Assembly (NCBI RefSeq): GCF_026262505.1
Contig: NC_067206.1
Location: forward strand, 26,303,896-26,367,895
Direction of reading: 5' to 3'
Length of the DNA: 64,000 nt
From: Trichomonas vaginalis G3
Lineage: Eukaryota; Parabasalia; Trichomonadida; Trichomonadidae
Of this stretch, positions 17,981 through 27,837 are shown piece by piece. A program made the position numbers and the translations under genes. Positions within the stretch are counted from its first letter, which is position 1. Every line of letters starts with the position of its first letter. The notes under the pieces were generated by a model. That model made no database searches. It was not told where the DNA came from and saw nothing but the letters and a program-made list of their open reading frames with translations.

Positions 17981-18223
17981 TTAATACGGTTGAGGTGTTG
18001 GATTTGGTTGCCAACTAGACTGTGGTGCAGGTTCAGGCTGTTGTATAACAGGAGCTTGCTCTTCTGGTTCAGGGTCTTTAGGTATAATACCAACAAGCTG
18101 ACCTACCCTTTTACCAATATTTTTGACTCCGTTCCAAATTCCTCTTCCTACGGTTTTTATTCCATTCCATATACCTCTTCCAACATTTCGAAAGAAGTTT
18201 CCTATCTTACTGAAGAAACCCAT
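17981..18223 (-). CDS. Small basic amphipathic protein with internal repeat (80 aa)
   Basis: The N-terminal 45 residues hold an internal repeat, GRGIWNGIKTV then GRGIWNGVKNI, with regularly spaced Gly, Trp and basic residues that would make an amphipathic helix. The C-terminal half is Pro/Gln-rich (PEEQAPVIQQPEPAPQ). This build resembles membrane-active or DNA-condensing small capsid proteins (adenovirus pVI/pX type) and the 133-aa product at 14,499. Class II leader ATTTTTACATATAGTAAAATG. Confidence 0.55.
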   Translation of the reverse strand: MGFFSKIGNFFRNVGRGIWNGIKTVGRGIWNGVKNIGKRVGQLVGIIPKDPEPEEQAPVIQQPEPAPQSSWQPNPTPQPY

Positions 18224-18241
18224 TTTACTATATGTAAAAAT

Positions 18242-18604
18242 CTAATGTCCGCCTAGTCTCTTACGTTTCCTGTTGAGTTCCATTGCATTCTTTAACTGGA
18301 GCTCATACATTCTATTTCTCCTCTGGTAGAAAACATACTCTGGGTCAACTCCTGTGTTCGCGTCATCTGCATAGAGTTGTTTATATCCCACTTCAGGGTT
18401 TGTATAAAACTCTTTCCATCTCATATTTGCATACCATGGTGGTAAGCCTAACGCAGCGTCATTTGACATGGCAGTTTGCATTTGTACATCTGTTGGCACT
18501 TGACCATAGTTTGCCATTGCAGTTTGTATTCTAACTTCATTTGGAATATTCTCTGGGTTTGGTTGTCCAGGTTGCTGTGCATTCGCTAAGTTCTGTGCGT
18601 CCAT
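18242..18604 (-). CDS. Virion-cluster protein of unknown function (120 aa)
   Basis: The N-terminal half contains two similar segments (NEVRIQTAMANYGQVPTDVQ, then MQTAMSNDAALGLP), so it is an internal duplication. The C-terminal end is basic (MELNRKRKRLGGH). No domain is recognised. It has a class II leader and is co-oriented with the amphipathic small protein gene, 19 bases apart. Confidence 0.55.
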   Translation of the reverse strand: MDAQNLANAQQPGQPNPENIPNEVRIQTAMANYGQVPTDVQMQTAMSNDAALGLPPWYANMRWKEFYTNPEVGYKQLYADDANTGVDPEYVFYQRRNRMYELQLKNAMELNRKRKRLGGH

Positions 18605-18627
18605 TTAATATTAGATAAAAATATCTC

Positions 18628-18759
18628 TTACGAGTACATATGCTGAACATTTGCAGGCATTGGTTCATCTTCATATTCTCTATATCTTTCTGCCACGTCA
18701 AATAAGTAAATGACACAATGGAAAAAACCTAAAACAAGTAGTCCTATTTCAAACCACAT
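18628..18759 (-). CDS. Short single-pass membrane protein (43 aa)
   Basis: A 43-codon frame with ATG and stop fills the gap between two minus-strand genes. The product starts MWFEIGLLVLGFFHCVIYLF, one clear transmembrane segment of about 18 residues, followed by an acidic, Tyr-rich tail (ERYREYEDEPMPANVQHMYS). It overlaps the end of the methyltransferase region by 16 bases. Small membrane proteins are common among virion genes of large viruses; no family is recognised. Confidence 0.5.
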   Translation of the reverse strand: MWFEIGLLVLGFFHCVIYLFDVAERYREYEDEPMPANVQHMYS

Positions 18760-19563
18760 TTAGTTACCAATAAAATTTCTTTGTTATGACACTTTTTCCG
18801 GTTTATAGGACCTCTCTCATATTCTATCTTGTCATATCTAAACTCATAGTCATGTATGTCCTCTAACCATCTCATGACACTTTCCAAACCACTTTTATCG
18901 GATGTAAAGTAAAAGCATGGATGGTTATGTAAAACGTCTAAAGTTTCTAAAGAGTCTCTCAAAGTCCAGTCTACTTGGTATTGAAAATCATATGTGTTAT
19001 AGAACGGCGGGTCCACTATAAAGAAAACATTTTCCTTGTCTTTATATTTTTCATACAACTCTGTCCAATGACATCTCACAAACTCTATACCCTCAATATA
19101 TTTTTCTATGTCCTCTTTGAAAACATTTGTATAGTTAAGATATAAAACGTTTGACATAAGTGTTTCAATGTCATGAACTCTTATAGAACCACTATACAAT
19201 AGTCTAGAAGATATACTATCCCAGTCAATATACTCTGCTTTTTTTCAAAACCTCTCTGACAGTATTTTTCTTATCTAATGGTATACGTTCCATCTTACCT
19301 ATAGGTATCTTTTTCTTTAACTCTTTCAATATTTTGTTTGTGTCTGGTATATGTTTGAGACGGTCCATATAGTTGTCGAAGTCATTGCATATAATCTTTG
19401 AGTCTGGGAATATTGTATGGCACAAATGAGATATATAGAAACTTCCACCGAACAAGTCTACAAATGTTAGACCATTCGGTAGTTTCTTAAGTTCTCTCAA
19501 TAGAATATCTTTACATCTACTCTTATTTCCAAAGAAGGGTAACGGTGGTTTTGTAAAATTCAT
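18744..19563 (-). pseudogene. D12/Dam-like N6-adenine DNA methyltransferase region
   Basis: The N-terminal part has the Dam family start PLPFFGNKSR and the cofactor-binding segment FVDLFGGSFYISHLC. The later part has the catalytic DPPF motif in FFIVDPPFYNTYDF. These mark a D12-class adenine methyltransferase, which could protect or mark the element's DNA. The region is broken, with about one break. A 90-base piece of this gene (GACACTTTCTCCGGTTTATA and following) is repeated at about 19,765-19,850, closer to the element end. Confidence 0.7.
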
Positions 19564-19599
19564 TTTATATACAATAAAAATGTTTTTTTCCTGAAAAGT

Positions 19600-19909
19600 G
19601 ACAGAAAAGTGACAAAGCATGAAAACTACTCGGTCAAAGGTCATATTTTCAGTAAGGACATATGGGTAGAAAAGAGGTTAGAAAACGGGTAGATATACCC
19701 TTCTACCCTAAAATATATTTTTTATTGAATTCTGAGTAAAATTCTGAGTAAAATGACAGATGTTTATATGACACTTTCTCCGGTTTATAGGACCTCTCTC
19801 ATATTCTATCTTGTCATATCTAAACTCAAAGTCATGTATGTCCTCAAAACTTCATTTCTCCTAAACATCTTCAGGGCTAGAAGGCACGAAGTGCCTGGAA
19901 GCCCCACTA

Positions 19910-19911
<2 letters not shown>
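19600..19911. repeat. Terminal repeat zone of the Polinton
   Basis: No gene. In order: an inverted copy of the stretch at 9,590-9,715 including one hairpin module (19,664-19,709), two copies of ATTCTGAGTAAAAT, a 90-base copy of part of the methyltransferase gene, and a small hairpin GGCACGAAGTGCC just before the T tract. This may be the inner edge of the terminal inverted repeat, but the other end is not available for comparison. Confidence 0.6.
19664..19709. repeat. Hairpin module, word GGGTAGA with one GGTTAGA
   Basis: Layout as in the other modules, followed by TAAAATATATTTTT. One of the words reads GGTTAGA, which is the word used in the outer modules of the palindromic element. Confidence 0.75.

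Positions 19912-19955
<44 letters not shown>
19912..19955. repeat. 44-base T tract at the Polinton/host junction
   Basis: An uninterrupted run of 44 T. Left of it all sequence is element-like; right of it host genes begin. It may be an expanded terminal tract of the element. Its exact length is likely unreliable in any assembly. Confidence 0.7.
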
Positions 19956-19957
<2 letters not shown>

Positions 19958-20219
19958 TTTCTTTACACACACATTGTATATCATAGTTTTTTTTTTGGTT
20001 TCGCAAAACATCCAAAAACAAATATGCTATAAAAGTGACAATTTTAGCAAAACGAAACCCTTAACACAAATGTTATTATTTCAACATTATATTATAAATT
20101 TATCTTCATGAAATTTTTTTATGATTTCCCTTGATTTTTTTTTGTAGTTTGCACTTGTCATTTTCTAACATCGAGGATGTAAAATCGTTCAGTGTTGGAC
20201 ATAAATATATACACAATTT
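19956..20219. other. Intergenic, nothing recognised
   Basis: AT-rich host-type sequence with several short T runs. No gene, repeat or RNA is seen. Confidence 0.6.
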
Positions 20220-21242
20220 TTATTTGGAGTCAAACAAAAGAAAAATAAGGGTAGGAAAGAAATAACTCATTTGAAAATATGAGTTGTAGTAGTAACTGCA
20301 ATCCTTGGTAAGAATTGTAATACGAATACAACCTTCGTTTTTGTTACCTTTGCCTTTTGCATTGCTTGATGAATATAATGGCATCGTTTCATTTCCAGGG
20401 ATCATTTGAGTTTGAGTGAAATACAATTCTGAATAGTGGATACTAGAATTCGATGGATTTTCATTCAATGAACTTTTCAATGCAATACATCCTTCGTGAC
20501 CTGAGATGAAAGAGCTTCCTCCTCCTCCACCGCCGGTGTATCCTAGTGTTGCCCCACTATAATATCCATTTCCTCCCATGCCTCCTATATTTACTCCATC
20601 TGGATGCACTATTCGACCAAACTTCCCTTCGTAACTGTCATATTGTCGCACAATTGTTCCATCATAAAACATGTTAAGGCTGGTAGCATTTCCACCTCGA
20701 AGTTGATTGGCTCCTTTACTTACGATCTCATTGCAAATTACTCCATTGTTTCTGCAATCAGTTTTTCCATCACTACCTTCCAAGTCGCCAGCATTTCCAC
20801 CAATGGATCCCATCCATTCAGCACCTCCTCCACCGGCAGAAACCATGATACGAGACCTTAGCGATTCAGGATCAAACCAATCAAAATTACTGTTTACAGT
20901 CAATCTTATATCAGAAGATGCTCCGCCTCGAGCATAATAAGTTCCCACATTAGTTTTATAGTTAAAATCTGTGTGAGCACCAACAAATAGATAGAATGGA
21001 GTTACACTTCTCAAGTAAATAATTCCTGAAGTATAACCACCCAATCCTTGATTTCCAGGATTGCCTAGACATGTTCCAGATGCACCCCACGATTCGAATT
21101 TATACATTCCTTTGTCAAGAACAATAGTATATGGAGTACATGAATCACTAGTTTGACAGGGATATTTAAATGTATATTGATTTTTGAAAATCGAAATGTT
21201 GAGACTTCCAACATTCGATTTTGAGAGATTTAGACTTAGCAA
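20220..21242 (-). CDS. Glycine-rich surface-type protein, no ATG found (up to 340 aa)
   Basis: The product matches the Gly_rich (ALK/LTK-type) domain family common in trichomonads: an N-terminal strand YKFESWGASGTCLGNPGNQG, then GGYTSGIIYLR, FYLFVGA, YARGGASSDIRL, IMVSAGGGGAEW and a late GGGGGGSSFISGHEGC block. The C-terminus is short and hydrophobic (YFFPTLIFLLF), which could anchor it. The frame is open back to a stop at 21,245 without an ATG; the first in-frame Met is well inside the domain, so the 5' end may be lost. The neighbour at 21,468 is a divergent relative. It is likely a surface or secreted protein in intact relatives. Confidence 0.6.
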   Translation of the reverse strand: MLSLNLSKSNVGSLNISIFKNQYTFKYPCQTSDSCTPYTIVLDKGMYKFESWGASGTCLGNPGNQGLGGYTSGIIYLRSVTPFYLFVGAHTDFNYKTNVGTYYARGGASSDIRLTVNSNFDWFDPESLRSRIMVSAGGGGAEWMGSIGGNAGDLEGSDGKTDCRNNGVICNEIVSKGANQLRGGNATSLNMFYDGTIVRQYDSYEGKFGRIVHPDGVNIGGMGGNGYYSGATLGYTGGGGGGSSFISGHEGCIALKSSLNENPSNSSIHYSELYFTQTQMIPGNETMPLYSSSNAKGKGNKNEGCIRITILTKDCSYYYNSYFQMSYFFPTLIFLLFDSK

Positions 21243-21467
21243 TTATCATGTTCATCATAATATATTAATTATCGCTCTAATTGCATGGTATGAAACTGGT
21301 ATTTGTTATGCATTGCATCCAAATTTTCTCACGACAATATAAAAAAATTCAAATACTATTTTTTTCCCACCAATATTGGTAACATTAGTTATTTATATTT
21401 GGTGCGAGATTTATCTATGTATATAATAAATTAACCTTTCAAATATCGGATCCGATCTCTCAATTGA

Positions 21468-22332
21468 TTTCAAAATTTATTGAGCTCCAGCAGAGTATTT
21501 GATTATACAGGAAGTGTTCAAAGCTCATCACTAAATCCAGGACGTTCCAAACTTCGTGTGTGGGGTGCTCAAGGAGGCTTTATTCATAATTCAACATATA
21601 ATAGAGGTGCATATACAGAAGGTATATTAAAACTGAAATTTTCTACAAAATTAAGAATATATGTTGGCCAGCAAGGACAATGTAATACATCTGTTATTAA
21701 TAGTGTATTTTATGGTGGAGGATCTAATTCGCAAGGCTGGAGCCATTCGAAATCATGCACAGGTGGTGGGATCTACTTTCATCACATTTGAAAATAATAT
21801 ATCTAACATAATAATTGTCTCAGGATCCGGAGGAGGGTCCGGATATTATGCTTATACGGATGGAACTGTCGAATCTTTTGGTGGTTATGGAGGACTAATA
21901 GCCGGAAATGGAGCTGGTTCTGGTTTTGGAACAGGAGCCACAATAAGTTCTGCCGGAAATGGAGGATTTTACCCAGGGACATCTGCATCTTTGTCATGCT
22001 TGGCAGAAAATGGTGAAAAGCTGACAGGTGGAAATTCATGTTCAACTTCAGAAGCATCTGCAGGTGGGGGTGGATCAGGATATTTTGGCGGTGGTGGCGG
22101 TGCTGATTTAGGAGGAGGTGGTGGAGGAAGTAGCTTTGCAAGTGACATCCTTGAAAATATAAAATATTTGAATGGAAATGAAAATATGACTGAGCCCATT
22201 GGAACAACAAACATTGGCCATGTTGGAAATGGCTTTGTCATTATTGAGCATTTTTTGTTTTGCTCTTTTGGAATTAATAAATGCATTTTTAATTTAAATT
22301 CTATTTTGTTATTTATCTTTGTTTTGGTCTAA
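21468..22332 (+). pseudogene. Glycine-rich surface-type protein, truncated and frameshifted
   Basis: The first frame gives a Gly_rich start (SRVFDYTGSVQSSSL, then LRVWGAQGGF and LRIYVGQQGQC). After a one-base frame change near 21,765-21,780, the reading continues with SGSGGGSGYYAYTDGT, a GAGSGFGTGATISSAGNGG block and GGGGGADLGGGGGGSSFASD. No ATG precedes the first frame; a TGA lies at 21,465. It is therefore 5'-truncated and frameshifted. The C-terminus is a hydrophobic stretch (LNSILLFIFVLV). The stop lies in a TAAA. It is divergent to the related gene at 20,220, suggesting an old inverted duplication. Confidence 0.65.
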
Positions 22333-22442
22333 AGTAAATAATCATGTATTTTAACTAATCTATTTTTGACTAAGCACATGAAAATATCAGATTTATGGTC
22401 CTTGAGCGAACTTTATTTTATATCTTGACAAACAAAAAGTGA

Positions 22443-23690
22443 CATTTCAACGCCTCAATAAACATTTACAACAGCAATGGCGTTGAAATTAAATATAGAA
22501 CATATAATACTGACTTCATACAAATTGGAGATGATGTCAATCCTGCAATCTCAATATCTTATGAGGGTGAATTATCTATCCCTAGGGAAATTGAAAGTAA
22601 AACTGTTATTAAGCTTTGCAATAATAGTTTTTCCAATTGTAATCTTACTAAAATTATTCTTCCTGATTCAATTGAAATTATTGGATCAAAATGTTTCTCA
22701 AATTCATCAATTGAATCAGTAGAATTTCCTTCATCATTGACAGAAATAAGTTCTGCCGTATTTTCAAACTCAAAAATCAGATATGTAAGCTTTTCTCAGT
22801 GCTCTTATCTAGAAATCATTGGTGATTCAATTTTTGCTAATTCCCTACTAGAAAATATCATTCTGCCTCCAAATCTTATTGAAATTCCTCCATGGTCATT
22901 CACCACATGCTTATATCTTCCAAATATTACCATCCCTCGAAATGTTGCCAAAATTGGAATGGCAGCTTTTGTAGATTGTGTAAATTTGTCACTTTTTATA
23001 AGTGAAAGTCCAAATTTTGTTGTTTTCAACGGCGCTCTTTATGATAAGCTCTTCACAACATTATACGCTTTCCCATCCAAATACTATTATACAGATTTAG
23101 TTCCAACAGTTAAGTTTGTTGCAAGTAGTCGAGGTTTTAGCGGTTGTAGTTTCACGGAATTTACTCTGAAAAATAGACTTGAAGGTGTCGATATGTTTCT
23201 GTTTCGAAGCTGCTTCAACTTAAAGAAGATTGATCTGAGATGCGGCGTTTTTAAAACATTGAGTTACTCTGCATTTACTGGCTGTTATAATCTTTTTGAA
23301 CTGAAACTTCCGAAGACAATTGAGGAGTTTAGTTATCTTCTGTTTACTATGACAGGCAAACTGAAATCACTAACATTACCTGATAATCTGAAAAAGATAC
23401 ATACAAGAGCATTTGAAAGCTCTTCTCTTACTGATATCAATTACTGCGGTCTGTTTAATGTACCTTATAAAATCCCTTCAAGTTATAATGTTCATGTCAC
23501 CCAATTTTATCAGGGTGGATCGTTATTTGCAGGAAAAACTATATCAGATAGGAATTTTGTTTGTGAAGCTATTTATTGCACTCATTCTTATGTAATGCTC
23601 CCTGTCATCAAAACTATACCACATAACATTCGATGCTACCAATTCTCATTTAATCTTATATTACTATCACAGGTTTTTATTTCGATTTAA
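22443..23690 (+). pseudogene. BspA-like leucine-rich repeat surface protein, 5' end missing (about 415 aa)
   Basis: The frame is open from the stop at 22,440 and encodes successive LRR_5 (Treponema/BspA-type) repeats: ISYEGELSIPREIESKTVIK, then NNSFSNCNLTKIILPDSIEI, FSNSSIESVEFPSSLTEI and so on to about 23,600. There is no ATG upstream of the first repeats, and no C-terminal membrane anchor, which trichomonad BspA proteins often have. A gene fragment is the likeliest reading, although an unrecognised start is possible. Intact members are surface or secreted adhesion candidates. The stop lies in TTTAAAC, giving a TAAA signal. Confidence 0.6.
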
Positions 23691-23904
23691 ACAATTTCCT
23701 TCAAAAAATAACTTATTATTAATTTTCTTGAGAACCTAATCTCTTTGACCAAATGCAAAACTATTTGTGGGATTTTCATAGAGAAATTTTGTGTTTGAAT
23801 TGATAAATAATTTGTAATTTTAGAATCAAACTCTGAAAATTTCAAAAATATTAGAATTATATATAACACATTTAATTAATAAAGATGAAAGTTTCTGATT
23901 TTTT

Positions 23905-23919
23905 TCACTTTTTTTTGTG
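23905..23919 (+). promoter_or_regulatory. Partial Inr-like element
   Basis: TCACTTTTTTTT lies 15 bases before the ATG. It matches the first half of the trichomonad Inr (TCAYTWYTCA) at the expected distance but lacks the second half. Confidence 0.4.
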
Positions 23920-25590
23920 ATGTCTTTCTGGGATACTCAAGAAGATGATGAAAACTCTCTTTCTAATATTCTCGACCATGATCCAGTTGATATGGAAGCA
24001 GTAATTACTAATCCATCTCTTTTCCAAAGCTTTAGAATCCGAGATGAACAGTTAATGAACGTTCTAATCAAAAACGAAAATCTCAAGAAGACAATTGAAA
24101 TAATATTTACAAATTCTAATGTAAAAACAGCCAAATTAGGCCTTGAATTGTTTGGAGTTAAATCTCCTTTATTAAAATACGTTTTTCAAGATCAAAAACT
24201 TGCCGAAATGGTTCTTTCATATATAAATTCAACAGATGAAGTTAAAAGTGGATATTCAATTCGATTTTTCATGAATTCTTTCAAAGAAATCCCCGAAGTT
24301 ACATCCAATTTCTTTAATACGTATCCAGATGCATACAAGACACTATTTGCACTTTGCGACAAAGTAGGTGTTGCCGATTTAATTACAACAATCGCTTCAA
24401 ATCTTCAAATCGAAAATTGCTGGTTCATTTGGTCAGCTTTACTTATTGCAGCAGGAAAAGACCTTGGAGCTGCACCAAAAGTCTGGAAATCAGCTCCATT
24501 TTTAAAACTTGCCTCAGATTCGGCCAAAATCCAATTGAAACAAAAAATAGCTTTAATTAGAGTTGTTAAATCAATTGTTTCATCAATTAATCCATCTCCT
24601 CTTACAAACAGAATTTCGGAAATTTTACCTCAAATTTTCTCGAACCAAGAACTCCAATTACCTGTTCTAGAGCTTGCTCTTATTCTTCCAAAGAATATTA
24701 CAATCGTTTCAGAAGCAAAGAAACTAGCTCTTTCTCCATTACCTTCAAATCCGAAATCTGTTGCAGCTCTTTCCATTCTTACTAAGTTTGCTTATAACAA
24801 ATGCGAAGATATCTTCAAGCCACTTGCTTCAAAGTTCATTGCGGACACTTCAAACACCTTTTTCATGTTGGAATATGTTAATTTCTTCAAAGAAGCCACA
24901 AAAGATCCATCTCTTGCACAGAAATCAGCTGATCTATTCGCTCCTTACATACTAAAGAACGCAAGACGTTCAGAATGGCGTAAATCCGTTCCAAGAATTG
25001 GATTTTTAATGATGATTGCCGAACAAATTGATTTATATTCCGAAAACATTGATGGATGGGAAGATTTCAGGAACAACGAGCTTAAGCAGTGGAAGGAGAG
25101 AGAAAGCGGAACTCCTGATGATTCAGTTTCCATGGAAACAATATCTTTGGCCCAAAGAATGGCAGCTTCTGAGGGGATAAAGGGAACTTCCCCGGAGGAA
25201 CCAAAAAGTGCCACTGGTATTCCACCAAAAAGTGACTTTTCCAGTCCAATTATTGAGAAGGAAGAACCGAAACCAGCGGTAGAAGAGCCGAAGAAAGTTG
25301 AGGAACCGAAGAAGGAAGAAGAGAAGGAACCAGTTAAAGAAGAAGAACCTTCAGAAGATGAAGAACCAGTAAAGACAAATAATGCGCCGAACCCACTTCA
25401 GAATTTCTCAATTCCTCCACCAAGACCACAACAGCCAAAGACTACAGACATCTCAGTTGAAAAGTTTTTCGAACTTATTAAAGATCCATTTTGGAATTAC
25501 AATGGATTACCTCCAGAACAAGTTTTCCATGTTAAGGAGGCATTCGATACAGCTGAAGAAGCCTTTGAGTTCCTTGTTAAGCAAGTATAA
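23920..25590 (+). CDS. Helical-repeat protein, possible PP6 regulatory subunit (SAPS-like), 556 aa
   Basis: The protein starts MSFWDTQEDDENSLSNILD, then AVITNPSLFQSFRIRDEQLM. This opening resembles the acidic, 'index-of-helix' start of SAPS-domain proteins that bind the PP6/Sit4 phosphatase. Residues about 30-400 are all-helical and repeat-like. A segment near residue 360 (RIGFLMMIAEQIDLYSENID) fits the family's later part. Residues about 420-500 are a Pro/Glu/Lys-rich linker, and a short conserved-looking domain closes the protein (FFELIKDPFWNYNGLPPEQV). The match is by eye; a generic ARM/HEAT protein is the alternative. The stop lies in TATAAAT, giving TAAA. Confidence 0.5.
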   Translation: MSFWDTQEDDENSLSNILDHDPVDMEAVITNPSLFQSFRIRDEQLMNVLIKNENLKKTIEIIFTNSNVKTAKLGLELFGVKSPLLKYVFQDQKLAEMVLSYINSTDEVKSGYSIRFFMNSFKEIPEVTSNFFNTYPDAYKTLFALCDKVGVADLITTIASNLQIENCWFIWSALLIAAGKDLGAAPKVWKSAPFLKLASDSAKIQLKQKIALIRVVKSIVSSINPSPLTNRISEILPQIFSNQELQLPVLELALILPKNITIVSEAKKLALSPLPSNPKSVAALSILTKFAYNKCEDIFKPLASKFIADTSNTFFMLEYVNFFKEATKDPSLAQKSADLFAPYILKNARRSEWRKSVPRIGFLMMIAEQIDLYSENIDGWEDFRNNELKQWKERESGTPDDSVSMETISLAQRMAASEGIKGTSPEEPKSATGIPPKSDFSSPIIEKEEPKPAVEEPKKVEEPKKEEEKEPVKEEEPSEDEEPVKTNNAPNPLQNFSIPPPRPQQPKTTDISVEKFFELIKDPFWNYNGLPPEQVFHVKEAFDTAEEAFEFLVKQV

Positions 25591-25952
25591 ATATGTTTTT
25601 ATATTTATTTTTTAATTTTTACTTTTTAAATGAAAGAACATAATTTGATATTAGGCGTGTAAATCTCGTTTGTAGTCATATATATATATATATATTCAAT
25701 ACTATATATACACAATACTTTTGATCACATCCGATTTTGGCCATAAATCAAATTAATTCTGATTTTTGTGATAATCAATTATTATTCAAAAGAGTTACTA
25801 GTGTTAGAAGCTTATAAAAAATTAATACATATGTTTGAATACCATATTCTAAATTTAAATATACCAAAAGTTTTACATGCCATAATCCTTAATCATCCTT
25901 TGATAAATTGAGAACACTCTGATGTAATTTTATTATAATGGCATGTAGATAA
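25591..25952. other. Intergenic between convergent genes, (TA)n microsatellite
   Basis: A perfect TA repeat of about eight units lies at 25,679-25,694. Otherwise AT-rich sequence with no gene. Confidence 0.7.
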
Positions 25953-27794
25953 TTACTTTTCTTGATGTTTTTCTTGAATTGAGACCAAAAAATCGTGTAT
26001 CTCATTTCTTTTGAAATATTGTGCAAATTTAATTTGAGTTAATCCATTATGATCTTTTGATGTGATATTAGCACCATGCGAAACTAGAATTTTTGCAATA
26101 TCTAAATTTTTATAGATAATTGTATAATGAAGAGCTGATCTTCCATCCGAATCACTAGCATTTACGTCCGCACCATGAGAGAGTAGACACTCGACCATTT
26201 CTTTAGATTTTCTTTCAATGGCTGCAAGAAGAGCAGTTTTTCCCTCATCTAACCTTGATTCTGTATTTGCCCCATGTGCAATAAGGAGTTCTACAATATC
26301 TTTTCTATCAATTTGGGCGGCATCTGTTAGGGGACTTTGTCCATCAGGTGTTTCAGTGTTAACATTTGCACCATGCGAAAGAAGAAGATTTATTATTTCT
26401 TTATATTCATGAGTTACTGAAATATGAAGAGGAGTTTCTCCAAATTCATTTTGTTCATTTATTGATGCACCATGAGAAATTAGATATTCTACCATATCAT
26501 AATGAAGAAATTCTGTAGCAAAATGAATCGGCAAATTTCCTAATTTATCCTCGGCATTAATTTTAGAACCATGAGAAAGAAGCAAATCGACAGTTTCTTT
26601 ACTGTTATATTGCGCAGCTTCATGAAGAGGTGTTTCACGTTGATAGGTTTTTGCTTCAACTTTAGCACCATTCAATATAAGAAGTTCTGCTGCTTCTTTA
26701 CTATTTCTTTGTGCAGCAAGATGAAGTGGGGTTTTTCCTTTACGATTCTTTTCTCTATGAAGAGGCCATTCATCGTCATCACAACTTGCATGAAAATGAT
26801 TCAATAGAAATTCACAACCCTCAACATTGTTATAAAAAGCTGCATAATGTAATAGTGTTTCTTTATCAGTGTCAGAAATTAGCAACTCAACTTCTCCACT
26901 TTTAAGAATTTCTGTTGTTTGTGGGAATGCTGCACACCATGGAATAATTGAGTTCTTATTTTTCAAATACAATAGAAAAACCGCTTTCAAATTTTGAGCT
27001 TTTGCTATTTCACGTGTTTCTTTGGTTGTTAAACTTTCAAAATCAATTAAATCATGAGTGAAAATATATTCAAGATATTTATTATTGTGTGATAAATACG
27101 CGGCCTTGAAACATTCTGAATTAATTTGACAAATTTTAGAGCATTCATTGATAATATCAGTATTTCCGCCAATAATTGCACAGTACAAACATTGATTTGT
27201 TATTTCAAATTTCTTATATGAATTAAGGAAAATGAAAATATTTACAGAACCATAATATGCACAAGCTTCAATTAAAGAACATGCATTACAGACAGGAATT
27301 TTTATTTTGATATCTTCGATTGGCTTTTGTGTAATATAGTTTTTGAATTTTTCAATGTCATCATCCATGATCATAGTTTCAGCTTCAGTATCAATGGTGA
27401 TAAGCTCATCTTCATCATCCAATGGCTTTTCAGACATGGGAGTAATTTGACAAATTTCTTTGCAACCTGTAGAAATAGTTAAATTAAGTTCATCTAAAAT
27501 GTTTCTGGTATTTTTATATTCATAAATTGTAGCCTTTGTAACAGGATCTTTTAATGAATAAGATGATAAAAATTGATTAATTAATTTGAGATATAGAGAT
27601 AATGATCGATAATTATATTTAACTGCTTCTAACATACTTAAAAACATCTGGCATTTTGCAACATGATATTTGTTTATCAAAACAGTCGAAATTAGGTTTA
27701 GAATTTCTTCGATAGATTCGCTTGATTTTAATCGAAACAGTTTTTGATATGCTTCTATAAAGTCATCATATTGTTTGAAAGACTCAATATTCAT
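25953..27794 (-). CDS. Ankyrin-repeat protein with DUF3447-like N-terminus (613 aa)
   Basis: Residues about 1-300 match the trichomonad ankyrin-family front: a helical segment, an acidic patch (EKPLDDEDELITIDTEAETM) and a DUF3447-type region (CSLIEACAYYGSVNIFIFLN, then CLYCAIIGGNTDIINEC). From about residue 310 to the end run eight or so ankyrin repeats (for example GKTPLHLAAQRNSKEAAELL, then GETPLHISVTHEYKEIINLL). The reading is unbroken. Ankyrin proteins are one of the largest families in trichomonads and serve in protein binding; the partner is unknown. A perfect Inr lies 34 bases upstream of the ATG. Confidence 0.85.
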   Translation of the reverse strand: MNIESFKQYDDFIEAYQKLFRLKSSESIEEILNLISTVLINKYHVAKCQMFLSMLEAVKYNYRSLSLYLKLINQFLSSYSLKDPVTKATIYEYKNTRNILDELNLTISTGCKEICQITPMSEKPLDDEDELITIDTEAETMIMDDDIEKFKNYITQKPIEDIKIKIPVCNACSLIEACAYYGSVNIFIFLNSYKKFEITNQCLYCAIIGGNTDIINECSKICQINSECFKAAYLSHNNKYLEYIFTHDLIDFESLTTKETREIAKAQNLKAVFLLYLKNKNSIIPWCAAFPQTTEILKSGEVELLISDTDKETLLHYAAFYNNVEGCEFLLNHFHASCDDDEWPLHREKNRKGKTPLHLAAQRNSKEAAELLILNGAKVEAKTYQRETPLHEAAQYNSKETVDLLLSHGSKINAEDKLGNLPIHFATEFLHYDMVEYLISHGASINEQNEFGETPLHISVTHEYKEIINLLLSHGANVNTETPDGQSPLTDAAQIDRKDIVELLIAHGANTESRLDEGKTALLAAIERKSKEMVECLLSHGADVNASDSDGRSALHYTIIYKNLDIAKILVSHGANITSKDHNGLTQIKFAQYFKRNEIHDFLVSIQEKHQEK

Positions 27795-27827
27795 GATTTG
27801 CTCTTTGTAGAAACGAAAAAATTGATA

Positions 27828-27837
27828 TGAAAAGTGA
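27828..27837 (-). promoter_or_regulatory. Inr core promoter of the ankyrin gene
   Basis: Minus strand TCACTTTTCATA is a perfect match to the Trichomonas initiator TCAYTWYTCA(T/A), 34 bases before the ATG. This is the position where the Inr directs transcription start in this group. Confidence 0.75.

Larger units (their letters stand above)
1..19911. mobile_element. Polinton/Maverick element, right-hand part
   Basis: The gene set is that of a Polinton: capsid-type remnants, SF3 helicase, A32/FtsK-like packaging ATPase, rve-type integrase and several accessory nucleases. Genes run on both strands with short AT-rich gaps. The left end, where a protein-primed DNA polymerase would be expected, lies outside the window. 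The right end is placed at the start of a 44-base T tract, beyond which only host-type sequence is seen; no terminal repeat could be compared because only one end is present. The capsid module is strongly decayed, while many other genes still read whole, so the copy is broken (roughly ten or more breaks, mostly in the first 3.3 kb). Age is intermediate: clearly dead, not ancient. Confidence 0.85.

Noticed and set aside
19753-20021. Frames running through the 44-T tract
   Set aside because: They consist mainly of Phe or Lys runs from a homopolymer.
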